Positions 17,501 through 25,312 of a stretch of DNA of 33,093 nt are shown in pieces; position 1 is the first letter of the stretch; each line of letters starts with the position of its first letter. The notes beneath the pieces are model-generated. The model saw nothing but the letters and a program-made list of their open reading frames with translations. It was not told where the DNA came from and searched no databases. A program made the position numbers and the translations under genes. Origin of the DNA: Prochlorococcus sp. AG-347-K20 (GTDB taxonomy: Bacteria > Cyanobacteriota > Cyanobacteriia > PCC-6307 > Cyanobiaceae); contig QCCH01000011.1 of NCBI GenBank assembly GCA_003281315.1, forward strand, positions 1 to 33,093. Direction: 5' to 3'.

Positions 17501-20500
17501 AGATTCTGAAAAAGTTGTATTTTTACCATAGTCTGTCAATAAAAGATCACCTTTTAAATTCGAAGATCTATCTCTATGAATAGTTACTTCTTCACTAACA
17601 ACAAACTCTGCAATAGTATTTTTTTGCTCTTGATTATTTTCATCTCCTAAATATAAAGTTAGTCCTTTTTCTAATATTTGAGATTCTCTGTCAGTATTTA
17701 ATATATCTATTTGAAGATTAGTTTTTCCTTCTTTATCAATACTTTGGTTTAGAACTTTAAACTCAATTCCTTGAGATTGTAGTAATTCTAAAGCTAATGT
17801 TTCATCCGCTTCTTTTATTTGATCATCTTTAGGGTGGATAGTTAAGGAAGCACTATTTCTATCTTTAGGAACTAATACAGAAAACCCCTTAGTTCTTGAG
17901 AAATATTTCCCAGGGATTATTTCACTAACATAATCTTCGCCAATGCCAACCGGCCTGTCCCACAATAACTCTATCTCTGGATTTTTATTACCAAAAGATT
18001 GATAATCTAGCTTAATTTCTAAGAATTCCCCCTCTGTTAGCAAAAGTGGATCACTTGTCCATTTTGCATTACTGTCGAATAGCTGATCAATAATTATTGA
18101 ATTGCCAATTTCAAGTTTTGCTCCACCTGTAACGTTTGTAGAAAATGAGTATTGCCCGGAGCGAGGAACATATAAATAACCTGACCAAGTTTCGTTAAAA
18201 TCACCCTCTAAATTTCTCCTGCTGAAACTTATTTTTGATTCATCAATATTTGAAAAAATTATTTCTGATGTTTCATCCTTACCCTCAATATTAGTAAATC
18301 TTCTTAAACCATGAATTAATTCTGAAAAATCTCCCGGAGTAAAATTTAGATCATTTTTTGATACATCACTTATTAGATTATTAAGATCGATAAAAATAAT
18401 GCTATTTTCTTTTGCATTTTCTGAAAGAGATATTTTAAATTCACTTTCAGAATTATCGTTCTCATTAATAACAGAAACTTCTGGGGCATAGATTTGAGCA
18501 ACTGGCAACGAAGAATCATATTGTGAAGTAACTAGATCTTGATCTACAGTAATTGAATCATCATCGATATTTAGAACTGAAATACTTGGAACTATCTCAG
18601 AATAAAAAGGATCATTTGTTTCTACTTCAAAATTTATTTGCTGATAATTTTCACCATCAATAATGTAGTCATCTACCCCTTGAAGTTGAAGCTGATGGGT
18701 TACGTTCCAATTATTTTCATCAAAAAGTAATTCTATTGGTTCACCTATTGATCCTGCAGGATTTAGAACGCGAATTTCACTACTTGAAAAAGAGCTTTCA
18801 TCTAATTTAAGTAGAACATCTGAGGTAGGCTTGCTTGTTAATTTAATTCCAAGTGGAACATATTTCCCATCAAATGCATCACTCTCTGTTACGCGAAATT
18901 GTGTAGAGACAGTCCAATTATGTGCGGAATCATAACCACTTTTGGTAAAAGATAGAGCCTCAATATTTGCAAAATCGTTATCACTTAATGAAGCAGTAGC
19001 CATCGATGATGAACCACCTATGCTATAAGATTCATCTTGTATTAATGTTATTTTTAAATCTTCATCACCTTCAGCATATAAATCATCAATTGGATTAAAT
19101 AGTACTGAGGTTATAGTCTTTCCTTCTGTAAAGGTTACGCTATAAATATCATCTAAAGAATCAATCCCATTATTATTTACGTCTTTATTAGGTCCAAAGA
19201 AATTAAATCCTTCACCTTTTTCAAGTTTATATTTAACGACAATTTCCTTACCAATTGGTACAGGAGAACTAAGACTGATATTAAATCCAAATTGATTTTT
19301 TCCATATTCGTCATCGCTTAAAGATTTTACTGATGCTAATGGTAAATCAGGGGCTAATTGACCGCCCTCCCATAAGGATAAAATTAAGTCTGTAGACCAA
19401 GAGGAAGGAACAATTGTTTGAACAAAGTTTTTTGTGGAATAATTCGAATCTAAAGTAGCGAGAATTTCGGCCTTGATTTGTGTTATTTCTTCAGCAGAAA
19501 TATTATTAATTTTTATAGTTTGAGGCTTATCCCATTCATTTTTTTTGAAATCTATTATTTCTGAAGATAGAGAGCCAGAGCTAGAAGTAAGCATAATACT
19601 TACATCATCAACAGGTTTACTAGTTAAATGAACATCAAATTCTGCAGTTTGAATCCCATTGATTAAGTCTGCGCGTATTGTGCTGATACCTGTTCTATTT
19701 TTTGGTGTAATTACAATTCCTGCTTTGAAATCACCGCTATCATTAATTGTGATAGTGGAGGTATTATTATTTTCTGAAACGTTGTAATATCTATATTTAA
19801 AATCCTCACCTAAATCAAAAGGTATTAATTTTATTTTTATATCTTCTGGATCTTCAAATATTTCATCATCAATAGCTGAGATATAAATTTTTGCTTCTGT
19901 AGCACCTGCGGGAACATATACTATATCTTCAGCAAAATCGGAATATGGAGATTGTAAAATATCGAGATTTAGTTTAGGAGAATAATAGTCTGAATCTCTG
20001 ATTGCTGATCCACCGGAAATTTCATACTTGAGCAAAAAAAGTTCCGGAACTTTTTGGCTGAAGTTTACGGTAAAATAGCCAACTTCACCCTCAACAATAC
20101 TATTGCCAACAATTGGTTTAAAAGATGCAATTACATCATTATCTTCAATTGAAATGGTATAAGTTTCGCTGGAATTTTGTACCCCATAACCACCCGTATC
20201 TCTTTCCTTTAATTTAAAATTAAATTCTTCAGTAATTTCTGCATATATATCACTTAAAACATTTACATCCCAGTTTTGGGCTATGTCATCATTAGGAGTC
20301 CACTTAAATATACCCTCACCTTGAGATCCAATATCATCATCGCCTATTGTTTGCCCCTTAACTTGTAATTCATAATCAGAACCAATTTGAGTATTTCCAA
20401 TCTTACGTTGAGCATCTTTAGTTTCTATTGTTGAAAATGGATCTTGATTGGAAGATGCTGTTAAATCAACATAAATTTCATCTGAAGACTTGTTGGAAAA

Positions 20501-21931
20501 CAACGCAAGATGATTTTTATATAATGCATCTTCTTCCTCTTCAGATATAATTTTGCCGAAATTTGCTAAGTCTTGTGAAAGGAACATTGAGGTTGATGGG
20601 ACAATCTCCTCAACACCATTCTTCTCCCAGTAGAAATGTGTATAAGCTCCCCCTTTATTTTCTTGATAATCTATTTGGGCCCAAACAACATCGCCTTTTT
20701 TTAAGGTTAAATTTTTGGACTCAAAATTAGAAACCTTTCCCCATGAATCTTTTGAAAAAAGTTCATTACCCGAAGAATTATTTTCCTTGAGAGTTAATTT
20801 AGATCCATCATCTGACTTAAGTCTGAATTTATAATTACCATCCTCAGGAATTCTCAGATAAGTTTCCCATCGAATTCCAAAGTTATCGTAAAGCCCAAGA
20901 TTATTGTATATATTGTCATCTTCATTAATTCCATCATTATCAAAGAGGGTGAGATCAAAATTCTTAAGCTCACTCCCATCATTTTTAACGTCAATATATT
21001 GATAAGCTCCATTTCCAAGACTTAGTTGTGGTTCATCATCAAAAAGCCATACTTGATCAGTTGATGAGCCATATAATTCATAAATATTTTCACCCCCATC
21101 TGCTCCCAAAGAGAAAGTTATTGATCTAAGAGGATCCCATTTAGAATCGTTTTTTAATTTAAAGTCTACGTAAACATTTTCAGTTCCCGCTGCGTATATC
21201 TTTTGGTCTTCAACGAAAACTTTGCTACCACTATCTCCTGAAACAAGAATCTCATCCAAGTCAACTTTTACATTTCCTCCAAGAGTAAAAGGAATGTCTA
21301 CTAAAGGTTTTTTATTACCATTATCAACATAGTCAGCTCTAATTTTTTTATCGAATTTTATATGTATTCTTGGATAAGTGGTGGAGCCTTCAGTCCCATT
21401 GTTTGCAGAATTAATAGTTGCTTTTATTTCTGCTCCAGCTACTCCCCATTCAGTAATATATGCATGGACTCCAGAACCGTCGCCGCCTTTAATATCATTA
21501 AACAGCCCCCCAGGCAATAACTCTAAAAAATCTTCTCCATGACCACCCCCAGCATTATCTGGCTGTCCGTTACTCCAAGGGGATTCATGAAACTTATATG
21601 TTATCCGTTCTCCTCTTTCAGGACTTTCTCCACCAAGCCACACCCATGCACCTTCTGATTGACCATACTTATCAGAATCTGTGCCACCTGTCCAAGCTCC
21701 TCTACCTTTTTCCCATGTAATTGCACCACCATTATTGGTATGTTGCCAGACAAATTCAATTTCACCGGTACTTGTAAGATTTGCTAGATATCCTTTACTG
21801 CCATGAATAATTACATTAGCTGATTCACTTATTGTGTTTTCCCATTTTTGCCCTTGATCAAAAGTTGACCAAGCGTAATAATGACCATTTGCGTACCAAG
21901 CAATAAGATTATTTTTGTTTACACCGGCCAT
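11588..21931 (-). CDS. Giant surface protein (3447 aa): C-type-lectin-like, PA14 and Calx-beta repeats, shared C-terminal domain
   Basis: Residues about 10-163 match a C-type-lectin-like domain: GYLANLTS near 47-54, WVWLGG at 96-101, a QPD motif at 123-125, EDFLEL at 133-138 and FND at 144-146. Two PA14-like domains lie near residues 330-450 (LRIPEDGNYKFRLKSDDGS) and 1225-1345 (GYLYVPRSGQYSFS). Between and after them, to about 2140, are many Calx-beta-like repeats with LTSKP and NDD/DDD motifs. Residues 2157-2900 are a large unrecognised region. EF-hand-like loops (DSNFNGKIE, DLNRDNKISLEE) lie near 2870-2910, and an LTPLTT segment follows near 2945. Residues 3240-3447 are the shared C-terminal domain. 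No RTX nonapeptides and no signal peptide are visible. It is the first gene of the operon. Carbohydrate binding at the cell surface is inferred from the lectin and PA14 domains. Confidence 0.85.
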   Translation of the reverse strand: MAGVNKNNLIAWYANGHYYAWSTFDQGQKWENTISESANVIIHGSKGYLANLTSTGEIEFVWQHTNNGGAITWEKGRGAWTGGTDSDKYGQSEGAWVWLGGESPERGERITYKFHESPWSNGQPDNAGGGHGEDFLELLPGGLFNDIKGGDGSGVHAYITEWGVAGAEIKATINSANNGTEGSTTYPRIHIKFDKKIRADYVDNGNKKPLVDIPFTLGGNVKVDLDEILVSGDSGSKVFVEDQKIYAAGTENVYVDFKLKNDSKWDPLRSITFSLGADGGENIYELYGSSTDQVWLFDDEPQLSLGNGAYQYIDVKNDGSELKNFDLTLFDNDGINEDDNIYNNLGLYDNFGIRWETYLRIPEDGNYKFRLKSDDGSKLTLKENNSSGNELFSKDSWGKVSNFESKNLTLKKGDVVWAQIDYQENKGGAYTHFYWEKNGVEEIVPSTSMFLSQDLANFGKIISEEEEDALYKNHLALFSNKSSDEIYVDLTASSNQDPFSTIETKDAQRKIGNTQIGSDYELQVKGQTIGDDDIGSQGEGIFKWTPNDDIAQNWDVNVLSDIYAEITEEFNFKLKERDTGGYGVQNSSETYTISIEDNDVIASFKPIVGNSIVEGEVGYFTVNFSQKVPELFLLKYEISGGSAIRDSDYYSPKLNLDILQSPYSDFAEDIVYVPAGATEAKIYISAIDDEIFEDPEDIKIKLIPFDLGEDFKYRYYNVSENNNTSTITINDSGDFKAGIVITPKNRTGISTIRADLINGIQTAEFDVHLTSKPVDDVSIMLTSSSGSLSSEIIDFKKNEWDKPQTIKINNISAEEITQIKAEILATLDSNYSTKNFVQTIVPSSWSTDLILSLWEGGQLAPDLPLASVKSLSDDEYGKNQFGFNISLSSPVPIGKEIVVKYKLEKGEGFNFFGPNKDVNNNGIDSLDDIYSVTFTEGKTITSVLFNPIDDLYAEGDEDLKITLIQDESYSIGGSSSMATASLSDNDFANIEALSFTKSGYDSAHNWTVSTQFRVTESDAFDGKYVPLGIKLTSKPTSDVLLKLDESSFSSSEIRVLNPAGSIGEPIELLFDENNWNVTHQLQLQGVDDYIIDGENYQQINFEVETNDPFYSEIVPSISVLNIDDDSITVDQDLVTSQYDSSLPVAQIYAPEVSVINENDNSESEFKISLSENAKENSIIFIDLNNLISDVSKNDLNFTPGDFSELIHGLRRFTNIEGKDETSEIIFSNIDESKISFSRRNLEGDFNETWSGYLYVPRSGQYSFSTNVTGGAKLEIGNSIIIDQLFDSNAKWTSDPLLLTEGEFLEIKLDYQSFGNKNPEIELLWDRPVGIGEDYVSEIIPGKYFSRTKGFSVLVPKDRNSASLTIHPKDDQIKEADETLALELLQSQGIEFKVLNQSIDKEGKTNLQIDILNTDRESQILEKGLTLYLGDENNQEQKNTIAEFVVSEEVTIHRDRSSNLKGDLLLTDYGKNTTFSESVVGLVTSYHKSPYQILDPAVFLKISDFQLGEEANSYSVNLSLDETNRNEITLPAKTKITYTIKSLEGELYPKTFTVTTKNETKIIKGEISQNVLVDLTNATEGLDLIELNETYKSAYEIPIESKITFKDDDIAGINFSSDQNGIELIDDSDASIISLKENGEDVTKYLKLTSQPRYPVTVYLESSDSSEILLSNFDAEKQIKSPESSRIGFTFNSRNWSNAQAFKINPVDDDLVDGTKEIKIKSLVTSSDNFYNEINNYTVEKIDSINVQNEDDDQPSLNLELQQKSIYESANGFINFNLSSKPSSDVLVKISADSDNQFFINDHRKSETLTFDSSNWDLLQSIQVQAIDDNNVEDITTSNLSFEITSKDNNFNNIKVDPVQIDIVDNDLPYISLIPISDSSEEAEPGSFRIELSEPAPSSEGSNGIVVNYEITNIDFDTESFKSLAPPSDPYGIDTSMGYITQSPGKEKGSVRIPPGQKYSDVIVVPIDDKVDENIDKTFTISALSGDDYNLNSNDSLNSATIKIIDDDVAGFYTLFSGDYVQVAEDSGSAEFLIGLLTQPKGDVEITISERKLLNKQQLGIDGNKDGKADSEFEKTIKISQTDWFTAQKVEIEAYDDFTIEDGIGENKNTGIHSAQIEYKFTSTDDKYNSSDEKGAEDFTNTIQTIEVIDFALPDKTAESIQNSLINIQDGIDSLALPMVGGLEGKTGDGLRKFITNLSNSIQQIGTPTPKKLSAILSQEISSALGIKEDEMTVTVSDNFLESEQVIEVKFKFKDGYDLKVPLASDFGIPGLGFKSNGTLDANFGYEAGFNLVFARNGDIYLNTDSENTYLNGDFKTSLSDDFKLTGGLGLFQIDAVNQSSKNDAVQIQNVPAKTEMDANFVLTLDGGKDSKLSFAELGTDSNNSEDLFEYTFSGDAAMSFGVETSVQGSAAIPSFNFDLSSKLPLFDYSNQDETSKDEYASNFYFDNIQLDLGSYITEMLDPVLDGVNSILEPIYPIVDSLYADTQIFNTIGLESTFDVDKDKHVSTIDLANWFANFYKTIDQDEGKKLSDTVTSTTLFLDNVKGVMDLIRDLETLSETGNFYVDFGNYQLESFKASDSNSKTNSHDPGISNNQTSKSTEELNPNAASDANEGGKDIDGNSSTNFADIMGQLDELGFSIPLVDDPKNAIKLLLGYEDVNLLTWKLPGMGMSAEISKDFPIYPGIDGVIEGGFGVDAAIEFGFDNNGLVEWSNDDFALDSSWKAFNGFYVADWHEGKDIPELTLDASMGAGLGVSAVVVRSDITGGLLAEASFDLLDEGEVAGTSDGKIRGNEIANLIKNPLDLFELAGDLSAYLNSKVQMGVDMGVYEIWETVYEENLAKIPIFEFGVGGSYGSGTASNGYLLDSTIFFDSNFNGKIESSEPYVITSEDAHFNLKVDHKEFDLNRDNKISLEEGRLMAFGGIDQNTNLSLNIPFLSPLESKMLTPLTTIYTIGVQQGLSETNTLQWIKDAFDLGNFDIFNDDPKLYLDNSRSFSDTHTKDNLKAYLAHTKLQLDFDFLSNSLQKLLPKEFHNDISIELEILEGFAKGLFAQESSVPLNTLLYNASKNLYKNLDLNLKTDSFSLDSYDLVCTMAADANYELATRLDDLYEYVNIKIGSNTSNLDEQFDFLNTTKINNILQEISDGNTIDFQIKSITNGTQNLINNTSDLVLALDKIKSISLKHYRDNLDELSNELHKNDDTFNYFLEQALEDSHSDFVSRKEKMINLISGEIMNYEIGKKYPLPYIRDYDGNLHGGSYHDNDQDTYKFHGTFDINNDGNIEAIYTNNQTGRWVTASIDKDSGETNFKNNGLDGSTRVVGLFDDPLISEGDKYGGFLSDGLTPAPANFGVSDEDRYVQYDGETVDRLALNSQVRFQNDLLIDNLTPKLTGDFDNDGTNEIYWKTNDGTAYLRTLMHDDGNIKYANYQSFDEMNEYLTSNNFHNEIQQII

Positions 21932-21960
21932 TCGCTAACATTTTTCGTCTTCTTTTTGAA

Positions 21961-22005
21961 TGATATAAAAATTTCTTAACTTTGAAAATTAAAAATTTTA
22001 TATCA
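21961..22005. promoter_or_regulatory. Inverted repeat upstream of the giant surface-protein operon
   Basis: TGATATAAAA at 21961-21970 and TTTTATATCA at 21996-22005 form a perfect 10-bp inverted repeat, extended by a few bases past one mismatch, with a 25-nt spacer. It lies 30-75 bp upstream of the giant gene's ATG, on the side where its promoter and 5' UTR must be. It may be an operator or an mRNA stem-loop. AT-richness makes chance repeats more likely, so the role is inferred. Confidence 0.4.
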
Positions 22006-22131
22006 GCAAATTAAAATTAAATATTTTCATAAACAAAATTTTGATTGAAATCAAATGTTTAGAAAAATATACTAAACCTATATATATCCAACATATATAT
22101 AAAAATTTTTTAACGAGCCAAATTAATTAAA

Positions 22132-22389
22132 ATGCTTGATTCTATTAAAGTTCCAAATTATTTAAAAGATATATTTAAGATTTTTGTAGGTATAAAAATC
22201 ATAAGTTTTTTATTTATTAGCGCAATTGAAAGTTATGAAGAGATAAAGGAATTAAAGGATACCAATGATTGCGTAGAACATATTTCAGAAAAATATATAG
22301 AAGATGATATTTATTCTCTTGCAGAGGCAAAAGCAAATGCAATTCATTTCTGTAATGGAGGCGTAAAAGATAGCCTGTCTAAAAAATAA
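22132..22389 (+). CDS. Hypothetical membrane-anchored or exported protein, 85 aa
   Basis: The ATG at 22132 is followed by a hydrophobic segment near residues 17-32 (KIFVGIKIISFLFISA), preceded by basic residues. This suggests an N-terminal membrane anchor or an uncleaved signal. The remaining domain is acidic and helical with two cysteines, C47 and C74, which could form a disulfide if it lies outside the membrane. It is transcribed divergently from the giant surface-protein operon and shares its roughly 200-bp AT-rich intergenic region. No family is recognised. Confidence 0.6.
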   Translation: MLDSIKVPNYLKDIFKIFVGIKIISFLFISAIESYEEIKELKDTNDCVEHISEKYIEDDIYSLAEAKANAIHFCNGGVKDSLSKK

Positions 22390-22483
22390 TATATTTCAAA
22401 TAATTTTTTGTAAATAAATTTCTTTATAAAGATTGGTTTAAACAAAATTTAAATCCTGACTTTAAATTTTTCAGTTTAGAGAA

Positions 22484-22657
22484 TTAAAGGCCATTTTCTT
22501 CAATATTATCGGCAATACTTCTGAGCAATTCGACTATATCAGAATCATTACAATTAGTATCTTCTTTAAGCAAGATGCACTCATCCCTAATACTGACATT
22601 TGTGCTCCACCATATTCCAGAGCTGTTGGTATCATCCCACTCAAATCTTTTGGACAT
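22484..22657 (-). CDS. Small hypothetical acidic protein, 57 aa
   Basis: A minus-strand ATG frame encodes MSKRFEWDDTNSSGIWWSTN through to ADNIEENGL. Composition is balanced, with tryptophans W7, W16 and W17 and two cysteines, unlike chance ORFs in AT-rich DNA. It starts 5 bp after the stop of the 83-residue gene on the same strand, so the two probably form an operon. No known family. Confidence 0.62.
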   Translation of the reverse strand: MSKRFEWDDTNSSGIWWSTNVSIRDECILLKEDTNCNDSDIVELLRSIADNIEENGL

Positions 22658-22662
22658 AATTA

Positions 22663-22914
22663 TTAAGTAGTAATCTTTATATCTTCGTTAGTCTTGCTAG
22701 ATTCCTTTATTTCTTCTTTAGGCTCTTCTGGCCATGCAATATCAAATCTTGCAATTTCCTCAGTGGCAAATCCCTCAGGATGACGCTTACAAATTTTCAT
22801 TCTTCTAACAAAAATGTGATCAACTCTTTTTTCATTATCAGGAGTAACTATTCTTTCTAATTCAATTATTTCTGTGAAAGGGGTTGATTTAAGTTCGTTT
22901 GTTGGTTTTGTCAT
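22663..22914 (-). CDS. Hypothetical soluble protein, 83 aa
   Basis: The protein begins MTKPTNELKSTPFTEIIELE, has a mixed core with RRMKICKRHPEGFATEE, and ends in a charged EPKEEIKESSKTNED tail that is probably disordered. No membrane segment is present. It is upstream of and in tandem with the 57-residue gene (5-bp gap). I do not recognise a family; the compact core with an RHP-G-F-A motif suggests a small beta-rich domain. Confidence 0.65.
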   Translation of the reverse strand: MTKPTNELKSTPFTEIIELERIVTPDNEKRVDHIFVRRMKICKRHPEGFATEEIARFDIAWPEEPKEEIKESSKTNEDIKITT

Positions 22915-23053
22915 TTTTATTTTTTTTTATTTCTACGTTAGGGCTTACATACAAGGATTGTGGATCATTCATTTTATTTTATTTGCCGAAAATATTAGTT
23001 CCCTAAATATCTTTTAAAAAAAGTGTCTTTAAGGAAAATAAAAATAATGATTT

Positions 23054-24553
23054 TCATAATTCTAATTTTAGTTCATATTGAATATCTCTTTCTTTTTTAA
23101 TTTTATTTGAATTAATTTTTTTATTAATAGTTTTCCTTTTTCTTGATCCATGCTTCAAATATATTTTTTTTGATATCTCCCAATAGCCATCTTTTTGAGT
23201 TATTTCTTTAAGCATATTCCTAGCTTTTTTAGTTGAATTAGGAATATCAACTATTGGTTTAATGTAATTTAGTTTTGTATATTCTTCCTTATTAAATTTA
23301 TTTAATAACCATGGTTCATGAATGAAACTTTCGGATATGTCTTTTAATTCTGGCACCCATTTTTTTATAAAATCCCCTTGAGGATCATGATCTTTCCCTT
23401 GCTTAATAGGATTATAAATTCTATTAGTATTTATTGATGTAGTACCAGATTGCATTTGACATTGATTCCAATGAATTCCAGGTTCATAGTCTATAAATTT
23501 TCTTGCTAATTCTGAACCAGATTCTTGCCAAGGTAGCCATAAATTATAGCTTGCAAAAGACATGAGCATGGCACGTATTCTGAAATTAATCCATCCATTA
23601 AAGTTCAATGACCGCATGCAAGCATCTATAAAAGGAAAACCAGTTTTACCAATACTCCATAAATAAAGTAGTTCATTATTATTTGTTCTAATGTCTTGGA
23701 AATAAGGATGGAATTCCTTGAACTCTAACTCAGGTTCAGTTTCAAGTTTTTGGATAAAATGACAATGCCAAGTAAGTCTACTTTTTAGCATTCTGGAATT
23801 GTTATTTTTATATATATCGGCTCGATAAAAAATTTCTCTAAGTGAAATACATCCCCAACTAATATAGGGCGAAAGTCTTGAGCAACTATCAAATGATTTT
23901 TCTGGACTTGAAATATCTTGTGAATAAAAATTTAATTTTTTATTAAAAAAATAATGCATTCTCTCTAAGCCTTTTTTTCGCCCTCCCTCTAATCTTCCTG
24001 GACAAGATTCTTGTTTAAAGGAGAAAATTTTATCAGGTGGTATTTCTCCAATATCAAAATTAATAGATTCAATTCTTAATGGAGCTTTAATTAAGTTTTT
24101 TTCGTTATTTTTTTGCCACTTTTTGGACCAATTATTCCTATCTAAATTTCCTCTAAAAACTGAAAATTGTAGAAATTCCTTCCACATAATATTTTTTCTT
24201 AAAGCCCATTCTCTTACTTTTTGATCTCTTTTATAAGTAAGCCAATCTCCGGTTTCTTGATGGCTATATATTCCCTTGATTTTAAATTTTGAACTAATTT
24301 CATCAAAAATATTTATAACATTTCCAGTCCTAATAATTAATGGTTGTCCAATCTCAGTAAGTTCATTTCTTAAATCTATTAGACTTTCTTTGCAAAATCC
24401 CCACTGTCTGAAGGAATGAGTATTTTGGCTCCAAATATCTAACTCAATAATGTAAATAGGTAAAATTTTATGATCTTTTTTAGCCTCACAAAGAGCTTCG
24501 TTATCAAAAATTCTTAAATCTTTCTTAAACCATAAGATATTTATTTCTTTCAT
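23054..24553 (-). CDS. Cryptochrome/photolyase family flavoprotein
   Basis: The protein is 499 residues from the ATG at 24553; an in-frame TTG at 24568 would add five residues. The N-terminus (NILWFKKDLRIFDNEAL) is the photolyase alpha/beta antenna domain. The C-terminal half carries the FAD-binding domain: TGFPFIDACMRSLNFNGWIN, then FRIRAMLMSFASYNLWLPW, DYEPGIHWNQCQMQSGTT and RIYNPIKQGKDHDPQGDF. Such proteins repair cyclobutane dimers or 6-4 photoproducts with blue light, or act as light sensors. Which applies here cannot be read from sequence alone, so I give no gene symbol. The tail after about residue 470 is lysine-rich. It is divergent from tenA with about 86 bp between starts. Confidence 0.9.
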   Translation of the reverse strand: MKEINILWFKKDLRIFDNEALCEAKKDHKILPIYIIELDIWSQNTHSFRQWGFCKESLIDLRNELTEIGQPLIIRTGNVINIFDEISSKFKIKGIYSHQETGDWLTYKRDQKVREWALRKNIMWKEFLQFSVFRGNLDRNNWSKKWQKNNEKNLIKAPLRIESINFDIGEIPPDKIFSFKQESCPGRLEGGRKKGLERMHYFFNKKLNFYSQDISSPEKSFDSCSRLSPYISWGCISLREIFYRADIYKNNNSRMLKSRLTWHCHFIQKLETEPELEFKEFHPYFQDIRTNNNELLYLWSIGKTGFPFIDACMRSLNFNGWINFRIRAMLMSFASYNLWLPWQESGSELARKFIDYEPGIHWNQCQMQSGTTSINTNRIYNPIKQGKDHDPQGDFIKKWVPELKDISESFIHEPWLLNKFNKEEYTKLNYIKPIVDIPNSTKKARNMLKEITQKDGYWEISKKIYLKHGSRKRKTINKKINSNKIKKERDIQYELKLEL

Positions 24554-24639
24554 AATTTTTTCTTTCAATCCTAGAAAAATAAGATTAAGTTTGTAGGTAA
24601 AAAATATAAAAAATTTTAGAATAAATAAAAATCAAAAAA

Positions 24640-25263
24640 ATGACAATAACAAAAAAACTTTGGGAGGATAATTATGAGATTGCTGTACTAAGTTTAAATA
24701 CAAAATTTGTTCAAGGTTTAAAGGATGGAAGTCTCCCTAAAAACATATTTCAAGAATATTTAGCTCAAGATTATTTCTTTTTAGAGACTTTTGCTAAGGC
24801 ATATGGTCTTGCAGTTTCTAAATCAAAAGATAAGTACTCAATAAGGAAGTTGAGTGAACTTTTAATGGGTGTTTCAGAGGAGTTAATACTTCATGAAACT
24901 TATGGAAAAGAATGGGATATTGATTTGTCTAATAACTATATAAAAAAAGCTACAAAAAATTATACAGATTTCCTTGATGATACCTCCAAGAGACTTAGCT
25001 CCGTTGAAATAATGTTTGCAATGACTCCATGCATGCGACTTTATTCTTGGATAGGAAAAAGTTTGTATAAGGAGGATTTTGACATTAAATATAGAGAATG
25101 GATAATTACTTACTCTGATGAGAGTTTTGAAAATTTAGCAAATTCACTCGAAAATCTTATTGAAACTAACAAAGAATCATATGATATTAATAAGGCAAAA
25201 TATTTATACAGAAAAGCAATGGAATTAGAGTTGGATTTTTTTAATGCATATTCAGACTTCTAA
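24640..25263 (+). CDS. tenA: TenA/thiaminase II family protein (thiamin pyrimidine salvage)
   Basis: The 207-residue helical protein has the TenA pattern. It opens with LWEDNYEI, has the conserved acidic D44 in LAQDYFFLE, and has a catalytic cysteine C131 in AMTPCMRLYSWIG, equivalent to C135 of Bacillus subtilis TenA. TenA hydrolyses aminopyrimidine breakdown products of thiamin (aminomethyl-HMP) to HMP. The next gene on the same strand is thiD, which phosphorylates HMP, so the pair forms a coherent salvage route. The gap between them is 49 bp. TenA belongs to the cysteine-containing TenA_C class by this motif. Confidence 0.9.
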   Translation: MTITKKLWEDNYEIAVLSLNTKFVQGLKDGSLPKNIFQEYLAQDYFFLETFAKAYGLAVSKSKDKYSIRKLSELLMGVSEELILHETYGKEWDIDLSNNYIKKATKNYTDFLDDTSKRLSSVEIMFAMTPCMRLYSWIGKSLYKEDFDIKYREWIITYSDESFENLANSLENLIETNKESYDINKAKYLYRKAMELELDFFNAYSDF

Positions 25264-25312
25264 TTTTAATTAGAATTTATTTATAGTACTTTCAAAGACG
25301 AATTAATAACTC

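Noticed and set aside
11588..21931. RTX calcium-binding nonapeptides expected in type I secreted giants
   Set aside because: No GGxGxDxxx arrays were found in the translated sequence. Glycine-rich stretches are isolated, so secretion type is inferred only from the lack of a signal peptide and the shared C-terminus.
22900..22990. 27-codon minus-strand frame starting MNDPQSLYVSPN upstream of the 83-residue gene
   Set aside because: It overlaps the start of the well-supported 83-residue gene in another phase and has a lysine/asparagine-rich tail. It is too short to support.
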